From Holosporales bacterium (lineage in GTDB: Bacteria; Pseudomonadota; Alphaproteobacteria; UBA3830; JAIRMZ01), in NCBI GenBank assembly GCA_031255325.1, contig JAIRST010000045.1, positions 1 to 10,500 of the forward strand: a DNA stretch of 10,500 bases, given 5' to 3'. This document shows positions 5,991-10,500 of the stretch, in pieces. Every line of letters starts with the position of its first letter. Position 1 is the stretch's first letter. The notes under the pieces are model-generated. The model did no database searches, was not told the origin of the DNA, and saw only the letters and a program-made list of their open reading frames with translations. A program made the position numbers and the translations under genes.

Positions 5991-7640
5991 ATGCGATATA
6001 TTTTTATCGGATTTCTACTTTGTATTGCAGGATGTAGTACCCATGAGAACAAACCGCCCATTATTAAACGAGAAGATTTCGCCTTTACACCGGTTGACAT
6101 GGAAGAGGATACTTTTATTCCCCTCAAGCGTCCTCAACGCCGACAAGAAATTCCCACAGCCTTTAAAGTAAAGGTTTCGATTACTTTAACCGATCAGAGC
6201 TCGCTTAAGACAGCCATTGCTACGCTCGCTTCAGAAGCTGGAGTAAATTATCGCGTAACTGGCTTGGAAGATAAAAAGGATCGTGGCATCTTTTTTTCAG
6301 CAACCGATAAACCCTTCATCGAGATTATAGAAACCTTATGCGAGCTCGCACAGTTACGGTATGACATCAAGGGGGATCTGATTACTATCGAGCCCGATAC
6401 CCCTTATTTAAAGACGTATACGATTTCTTTCCCAATTCAAGTACGTGAAAGTGCGAACGCCGTATCTACGGCAATTAATATATTCGCAACCGAAAAGAAT
6501 GAGGCTAAGAATCTGGATAATAGCTCTAGCAGTGTGCTGAAAGCTTCTAGTAAATCCGATTTCTGGGAGGAAGTTGAGCAAGTACTTGGCGTTATTTTAG
6601 AAACATCGGCCCCTTCTACAGATTCAGGGGATTCTAACAAAATAAGTAAGGTTATTTCTTTGCACAAGCAGGCTGGTTTGCTGACGCTTCTTGCCAATAA
6701 GAAGCAGCATAAGATAATAGAAGATTATCTTGAAGCATTGCGTCTTGCTTCGACAGCACAAGTTTTGATCGAAGCTAAAATCTTAGAGGTGTCTTTAAAT
6801 GACACATACAGAAACGGCATCAATTGGCAATCTTTACGGCCGCATTTTATCGCAGGGCTTCCTATTGGCACTTCTGCAAGCAGTGGAACAGAACTTTCTA
6901 ATATAACGGAAGGCAATTCCGATGTTTTTACGCTTGGATTTAAAGATAGCAAAAACATTTCTGCCATCGCTCATTTTATCGAACGTTTTGGAAGTGTACG
7001 TACATTATCTAATCCAAGATTGACGGTAATGAATAACCAAACGGCTGTCCTTAAAGTGGCTAAAAATGAAGTTTTCTTTCGCGTAGAATATAATAGAAAC
7101 TTTTCTAACAGTGTAACAGGTAGAGATTCCGAGGTCGCTGTCAGCCATATGCAAACCGTACCTATTGGACTTGTGATGACCGTACAACCTGCCATTAATT
7201 TAGAAACAGGCGATGTTGTGCTGACGTTGCGTCCAACAATTTCGCGCATTGCAAGCACAAAAGAGGATCCCGCTGTTTCGTATCTGTCTCGAGCAGGATC
7301 ACCGAATATCGGGCAAGCTGCAATGATTAAATCCACTATCCCAGTGGTTGAAGTACGCGAGATGGATTCTGTTCTAACGTTGCATTCTGGAGAAATCGCC
7401 CTTTTGGGAGGATTAATGCAAGAACGGGATAAAGGTACACGCTCTGGTATTCCTGAGACGCAAGAAATTCCTGTTGTTAACAGCCTTTTTAACGCCCATG
7501 AAAAAGAATCAGAGCTTACAGAACTTATTATATTACTGCGCGTCCGGATTATGTCGCCAAATGCGGGAATTTCTTCTATGGATCGTCACATTTTGACGAA
7601 ATTTGGAAGTAACCGGCGTCGTCTTTCCACGAGAAAATAA
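5991..7640 (+). CDS. Lipoprotein secretin, type IV pilus/type II secretion (MshL-like)
   Basis: The 549-aa protein is an outer-membrane secretin subunit, which forms a large gated ring for pilus or protein exit. A short signal peptide ends in the lipobox IAGC with Cys15, followed by Ser, consistent with an outer-membrane lipoprotein. Residues about 60-135 look like a small N-terminal (STN/N0-type) domain, residues 225-252 like the end of an N-domain, and 255-522 like the secretin domain. That domain shows QVLIEAKILEVSL (257-269), LSNPRLTVMNNQTAVLKV (339-356), VPIGLVMTVQPAI (390-402), HSGEIALLGGLMQE (465-478), IPVVNSLF (493-500) and ELIILLRVRIM (511-521). The VSHMQTVPIGLVMTV block recalls MSHA-pilus MshL; PilQ or GspD membership cannot be excluded. 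The start follows AAAGGATGGTGT. The pseudopilin gene begins 2 nt after the stop, so the two are translationally linked. Confidence 0.93.
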   Translation: MRYIFIGFLLCIAGCSTHENKPPIIKREDFAFTPVDMEEDTFIPLKRPQRRQEIPTAFKVKVSITLTDQSSLKTAIATLASEAGVNYRVTGLEDKKDRGIFFSATDKPFIEIIETLCELAQLRYDIKGDLITIEPDTPYLKTYTISFPIQVRESANAVSTAINIFATEKNEAKNLDNSSSSVLKASSKSDFWEEVEQVLGVILETSAPSTDSGDSNKISKVISLHKQAGLLTLLANKKQHKIIEDYLEALRLASTAQVLIEAKILEVSLNDTYRNGINWQSLRPHFIAGLPIGTSASSGTELSNITEGNSDVFTLGFKDSKNISAIAHFIERFGSVRTLSNPRLTVMNNQTAVLKVAKNEVFFRVEYNRNFSNSVTGRDSEVAVSHMQTVPIGLVMTVQPAINLETGDVVLTLRPTISRIASTKEDPAVSYLSRAGSPNIGQAAMIKSTIPVVEVREMDSVLTLHSGEIALLGGLMQERDKGTRSGIPETQEIPVVNSLFNAHEKESELTELIILLRVRIMSPNAGISSMDRHILTKFGSNRRRLSTRK

Positions 7641-7642
7641 CA

Positions 7643-8350
7643 ATGCGACAGAGGCGTGGTCATAAGAATGCGGGATTTAGTTTGCTAGAGGTTGCTATTG
7701 CTTTGATGGTTCTTGGGATTTTATCAAACATCATTTTACAATCCACTCTGACGATGCAGAAAAGATTGCAAGTGCGCACAACACAAGAGCATATGGAAAT
7801 GATTTTTGCGAGTCTTGCCGCTCATGCTTTGCGTCATTCTTGCTTACCCCCGCCAGATAAGAATATTATTCAGGCAGGAAGCTCTTATATTGGCACAGTA
7901 CCTTATGAAAAACTCGGCATGTCGGCTTTCATGGTGCAAGATGGCTGGAAAAGACCAATTTTATATATTGTAGAGGAAGAGCTTACGAAAACAAAGGCTT
8001 TGACGAAAGAAGGTTTGGGTATTACCCTGGATACAGAGCAATCTTTCTGTGATGTCACAAAGATGACTCTTCGATTTAATACAACATCTTTCGACCAGAA
8101 TAATACTGATCCGTCTGCTGTTATCGCCGTTGTTTTATACAGCGCAGCTGAAACAGCGGTATCCCTATCCAGACCTTTGAATGAAGGGAGCGTGTTTGAC
8201 ATGAATAAAGCACAAATGGGTATTGTCCGCTGGGTCTCTCGGGATGTTCTGATGGCCGTCTATGGACGGTATCCCTGTCACCAGACAGGAAATGACACTT
8301 CTTCAAGCGACAATCCAACACACCTGACAAATACAATGAACTTCTTCTAA
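7643..8350 (+). CDS. Type IV pseudopilin/prepilin-like protein
   Basis: The 235-aa protein has a type III signal: a basic leader of 11 residues ending in Gly, the cleavage site G11|FSLLE with the required Glu at mature position +5 (E16), then a hydrophobic helix (about 13-32). The rest recalls a group of prepilin-like proteins with a proline-rich start after the helix (CLPPPDK, 67-73) followed by IGTVPYEKLGM and QDGWKRPILYIVE, the pattern P-x-P-x(n)-VPY-x2-LG-x(n)-D-x-W-x-R-P-x-x-Y. The protein probably sits in the inner membrane and joins a pseudopilus with the secretin encoded just upstream. Its ATG is 2 nt past the secretin stop, with GAGAAAA inside the secretin's last codons as ribosome binding site. 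It may be a minor pilin; the major pilin is not in the window. Confidence 0.88.
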   Translation: MRQRRGHKNAGFSLLEVAIALMVLGILSNIILQSTLTMQKRLQVRTTQEHMEMIFASLAAHALRHSCLPPPDKNIIQAGSSYIGTVPYEKLGMSAFMVQDGWKRPILYIVEEELTKTKALTKEGLGITLDTEQSFCDVTKMTLRFNTTSFDQNNTDPSAVIAVVLYSAAETAVSLSRPLNEGSVFDMNKAQMGIVRWVSRDVLMAVYGRYPCHQTGNDTSSSDNPTHLTNTMNFF

Positions 8351-8450
8351 CCCACCAGAAAAGTATCCCAATAATAGGAATGTTGATTTTTTGCTTGTTA
8401 CTGAAAAAAATACTTTTTATTATATTATGCAAATGTATTCTACTAAAGGA

Positions 8451-8478
8451 TTGACAACTAGGGACGGGTATATACTAT
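8451..8478 (+). promoter_or_regulatory. Sigma-70-type promoter of the 529-aa exported protein
   Basis: A consensus -35 box TTGACA (8451-8456) is followed after 16 bp by TACTAT (8473-8478); TATACT two bases earlier is an alternative -10 with short spacing. The region before it is AT-rich, as in an UP element. Transcription would start near 8485, giving a leader of about 20 nt with AAAGGAAA before the ATG at 8507. Confidence 0.7.
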
Positions 8479-8506
8479 TAGCTTCGCGCAGAAAAAGGAA
8501 AACAAC

Positions 8507-10096
8507 ATGAATACTTTCGTAAAACGAGCAACGACAATCCTAATGGGGATGCTATGCAATCTTACTTTTGCGATGCTCGAAGATGGGAAAATACCAACCA
8601 CACACGATACTCTATCACATGTTACTGATGAAATATTCGATATCAGAAAGTTAACACCAGAAGAGTTGAAAGTTTCCCCTGAAGATCTAGATAGCTTCAA
8701 GGAAAATGGATTCGTGCTGAATCTAATGGAGGAAAACTTAAACCAAAGCCATCTGCAGGTTTTTAGTGCAGTTATGTGGTATGTAAACAACAAATATGGA
8801 AGTCCATTTCTTGTTATCGGAGAATCCCTTAAAGCGGGACATGCAAAAGACAGATTTGCAAACCCAAGATGGTTTTTCTTAGATCCATTTGTATATGACG
8901 AGAACGATCTTTCTTATGCAAGCAAATATGGACGTGTTATTTTTCAAGGGCAAATATCCGGTTTACGGCAATTAGTCCCGTCTTTTATGGATAAAACGCT
9001 GCCTCTTTTTGGGTACATACTTGATGACATAAATGCGATAACAAACCGAAGCCAGTTTTCAGATTACGTACCAGATAATTTCCGAACTAATGATATGCTC
9101 CTCCAGACCCTCTTCTTTCTCCTTGCGAAGGGTGGTATCCTGACGACGAGTGCAGGGGCATTAATGCCCTATTTGGAGGAAGATAGGGGTTTAAATGATG
9201 AGGATTTTTCTTTAATACAGAAAGTGTACAGTTTACAAACTTTGCGCGACAACTGGAAGGAATGTTTGTCTTCTGATGAAGCTAATGCCTATTTAGCAGC
9301 ATGTTATAAATACGGGAGAGGAGAAGAGTTTATACAAGAAGCTGAGAATTCAGAATATCTAGATGATTGGGACGATTGGGAAAAGCAACATAATGCTTGT
9401 TTTAAACATGCAACACTGATGCGTCAAAAAGCAATCGAGGCGTTCCGCACAGCCCGTCAAAAAAATATTGAGGAGAATCGCAGTGAACCTGTTACTTGTC
9501 AGAATGATAGGGATCTGATGATCGCGGTAAAAGACCACCATAACGTCATTTTTGACGCGAAATGGTTTTCCTCTCATCAAAAACCTGGACCATCGCTACC
9601 TTTTTGCGTTATCCGATATGGGGAGACGTCTTTTCAATTTCCGCTACTGTTGGATTGGATACCTCTTCCTTTAAAGGCATTGAGGTCTTGTGAGCAGGAG
9701 GTAAAGGGGTTAAGGGACGTTATAATAGTGTTACAGAAAAAAATATCACAGCTGAATGAACAATTACGAGAACTAGATGAATGTTCATTGGAACCCAGTT
9801 TGTTGCTGATGATAAAAAATGGAGAAGGCAACAACTGGCTGAAGATAGAACTGAAGGCACAAGGCGTAAGCAGTGAAGCAGCGCAAGAACAAAAATTGCA
9901 AGAGTTACGACGCAAAGCAGAGGAAACACCAAAGGAAAAGCTGGAGCTACAGGTTCGCGTAAATGAAACCGCAGAGGAAGAACTTCAGGAAAAAATATCA
10001 AATTTAAATAAAGAAATTGAAATGTTGCGTTATAAATCTGATGATCATGTCAGGCCATTATCCATAAACGGCCCTCTATTTCTTGTGAAGAAATAG
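8507..10096 (+). CDS. Exported protein of unknown function with C-terminal coiled coils
   Basis: I do not recognise this 529-aa protein. It starts with a signal peptide (FVKR basic part, hydrophobic ILMGMLCNLTFA, cut near A22), so it is probably exported. Residues 90-220 contain a series resembling the strands of a class I methyltransferase-like Rossmann fold: SPFLVIGES (99-107), RWFFLDP (121-127), YGRVIFQGQISG (141-152) and LLAKGGILTTSAG (205-217). The glycine-rich cofactor motif is not canonical, so activity is doubtful and this is inference only. A charged region (220-330) follows, and heptad-like coiled coils are seen at about 394-426 and 455-508. The ATG follows AAAGGAAA with good spacing and a consensus promoter. 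It stands alone between the secretin/pseudopilin pair and a terminator. Base use seems similar to its neighbours. A host-directed effector or envelope protein is possible. Confidence 0.7.
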   Translation: MNTFVKRATTILMGMLCNLTFAMLEDGKIPTTHDTLSHVTDEIFDIRKLTPEELKVSPEDLDSFKENGFVLNLMEENLNQSHLQVFSAVMWYVNNKYGSPFLVIGESLKAGHAKDRFANPRWFFLDPFVYDENDLSYASKYGRVIFQGQISGLRQLVPSFMDKTLPLFGYILDDINAITNRSQFSDYVPDNFRTNDMLLQTLFFLLAKGGILTTSAGALMPYLEEDRGLNDEDFSLIQKVYSLQTLRDNWKECLSSDEANAYLAACYKYGRGEEFIQEAENSEYLDDWDDWEKQHNACFKHATLMRQKAIEAFRTARQKNIEENRSEPVTCQNDRDLMIAVKDHHNVIFDAKWFSSHQKPGPSLPFCVIRYGETSFQFPLLLDWIPLPLKALRSCEQEVKGLRDVIIVLQKKISQLNEQLRELDECSLEPSLLLMIKNGEGNNWLKIELKAQGVSSEAAQEQKLQELRRKAEETPKEKLELQVRVNETAEEELQEKISNLNKEIEMLRYKSDDHVRPLSINGPLFLVKK

Positions 10097-10101
10097 CTGT
10101 T

Positions 10102-10119
10102 CTCTTAAGAAGAGTTTTT
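10102..10119 (+). terminator. Probable intrinsic terminator after the 529-aa gene
   Basis: CTCTT (10102-10106) pairs with AAGAG (10110-10114) over a 3-nt loop, followed at once by TTTTT. It lies five bases after the TAG stop codon. The stem is short and AT-rich, so termination may be incomplete. Confidence 0.6.
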
Positions 10120-10176
10120 CTCCTGAGTCATAGAGAAAGGGTTTAGTGTAGGATGTGCTGAGTAAGGAGAGTGTTA

Positions 10177-10322
10177 GGACTGACAACTATAGGAATAGGA
10201 ACAATTGACAGAGGGGTTTTAAATGACAAAAACAACCGAAACATTGAATGCGGAGGGAGTTTTTGCACGCCATTGATCAATGGAAAATAGATAGTGCAAA
10301 AACTTTATATGGTTGTCAGTCT
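10177..10322. repeat. Nested inverted-repeat element (MITE-like or structured RNA)
   Basis: Three symmetric pairings are nested. The outer arms 10177-10191 and 10308-10322 pair over 15 positions with two G-U pairs; their core GACTGACAAC/GTTGTCAGTC is perfect. The middle arms AGTTTTTGCAC (10258-10268) and GTGCAAAAACT (10294-10304) match over 11 bp without error. The centre is the perfect 14-bp palindrome CCATTGATCAATGG (10270-10283). The 5' side has a 66-nt insert between outer and middle arms, the 3' side only three bases. TA stands on both sides of the element (10175-10176, 10322-10323), which would fit a TA target duplication, but TA is common. It could be an internally deleted insertion sequence or a small folded RNA. 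Confidence 0.7.
10223..10276 (+). other. 17-codon open frame inside the inverted-repeat element
   Basis: A frame from ATG 10223 to TGA 10276 encodes MTKTTETLNAEGVFARH. It has a good ribosome binding site, GAGGGG, with six bases spacing, and ends inside the central palindrome. It could be the stump of a transposase left after internal deletion, a leader peptide, or chance. I recognise no family. Confidence 0.25.
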
Positions 10323-10333
10323 ATAAAGCATAT

Positions 10334-10362
10334 TTGCAGGATATTTGATTGTGTGATAGAAT
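10334..10362 (+). promoter_or_regulatory. Candidate promoter of ssrA
   Basis: TTGCAG (10334-10339) and TAGAAT (10357-10362) are separated by 17 bp. The -10 box matches consensus at five of six positions, the -35 at three. Transcription would start near 10369, just before the acceptor piece of tmRNA. The -35 begins 12 bp beyond the right arm of the inverted-repeat element. Confidence 0.55.
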
Positions 10363-10369
10363 ATTTTGT

Positions 10370-10500
10370 TTCTGTAGAGGGGCTATGGCGATAAACGCTA
10401 TACAGGATAGGTGATACGGACCCGGGGGCAGAACCCGGCACCTCCACCATATTTGGGGGTGAGTAGCTTCGACGTCCATCGAAGGGTATAGTTTTCGCTC
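10370..10500 (+). ncRNA. ssrA: Circularly permuted (two-piece) tmRNA, alphaproteobacterial type, 3' end off window
   Basis: tmRNA with SmpB rescues stalled ribosomes and adds a degradation tag. Here the gene order is permuted: the tRNA-like 3' half comes first and ends in CACCTCC-ACCA (10439-10449). After a 5-nt linker (10450-10454) the 5' half begins with GGGGGTG (10455-10461), followed by AGTAGCTTCGACG, the usual tmRNA 5' sequence. The two strands form a 7-bp acceptor stem whose third pair is G-U, the alanyl-tRNA synthetase identity element. The T arm is CCGGG/CCCGG (10422-10426 with 10434-10438); its loop GGCAGAA is not the canonical TTCRANY, as I recall for alphaproteobacterial two-piece tmRNAs. 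A hairpin (10384-10390 with 10396-10402) lies in the upstream acceptor part. The tag codons lie beyond the window. The exact 5' end is estimated from the promoter. Confidence 0.93.

Noticed and set aside
10205..10227. TTGACA at 10205-10210 as a promoter inside the inverted-repeat element
   Set aside because: At 16-18 bp downstream there is only an A-rich stretch with no acceptable -10 box.

Overview
The window looks like the chromosome of an alphaproteobacterium, probably a host-associated lineage of the Rickettsiales/Holosporales kind. The strongest evidence is at the right edge. There, an ssrA (tmRNA) gene is circularly permuted in the alphaproteobacterial way: the CCA-bearing acceptor piece comes first, then a 5-nt linker, then the 5' half. 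The closely packed fabD-fabG pair, a Gram-negative porin and an MHS-type MFS carrier fit this. The exact genus cannot be read from the sequence; Holosporales is an inference.

Layout. (1) Positions 1-3244, minus strand: a compact cluster reading right to left, fabD (TTG start), fabG, a secreted NAGPA-domain (phosphodiester glycosidase family) protein and an MFS transporter that runs off the left edge. (2) 3367-3443, plus strand: tRNA-Pro(TGG). (3) 3444-3937: a long AT-rich non-coding stretch. It holds a short coding remnant resembling the N-terminus of DUF4143/AAA_14 ATPases and a set of overlapping inverted repeats before the next gene. (4) 3938-5287, plus: an outer-membrane porin with a strong intrinsic terminator. 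(5) 5468-8350: a small type IV pilus/type II secretion module. A single-domain prepilin peptidase is on the minus strand, divergent from a lipoprotein secretin and a pseudopilin on the plus strand. (6) 8507-10096, plus: a 529-aa protein of unknown function with a signal peptide, a consensus promoter and a coiled-coil C-terminus. (7) 10097-10500: a terminator, a nested inverted-repeat element of about 146 nt, and the permuted tmRNA gene.

How the genes fit together. FabD and FabG catalyse malonyl transfer to ACP and the first reduction of the fatty-acid elongation cycle, supplying membrane lipid. The prepilin peptidase would cut the pseudopilin at its G|FSLLE site, and the mature pseudopilin would work with the outer-membrane secretin in a pilus or secretion machine. 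The other parts (ATPase, platform protein, major pilin) are not in this window. The 529-aa protein follows this module and carries an export signal, so it is a candidate exported protein, but nothing here proves that it uses this secretin.

Most worth a second look: the nested inverted-repeat element next to ssrA, the 529-aa exported protein with a possible degenerate methyltransferase-like core, and the minimal secretin/pseudopilin/peptidase module.
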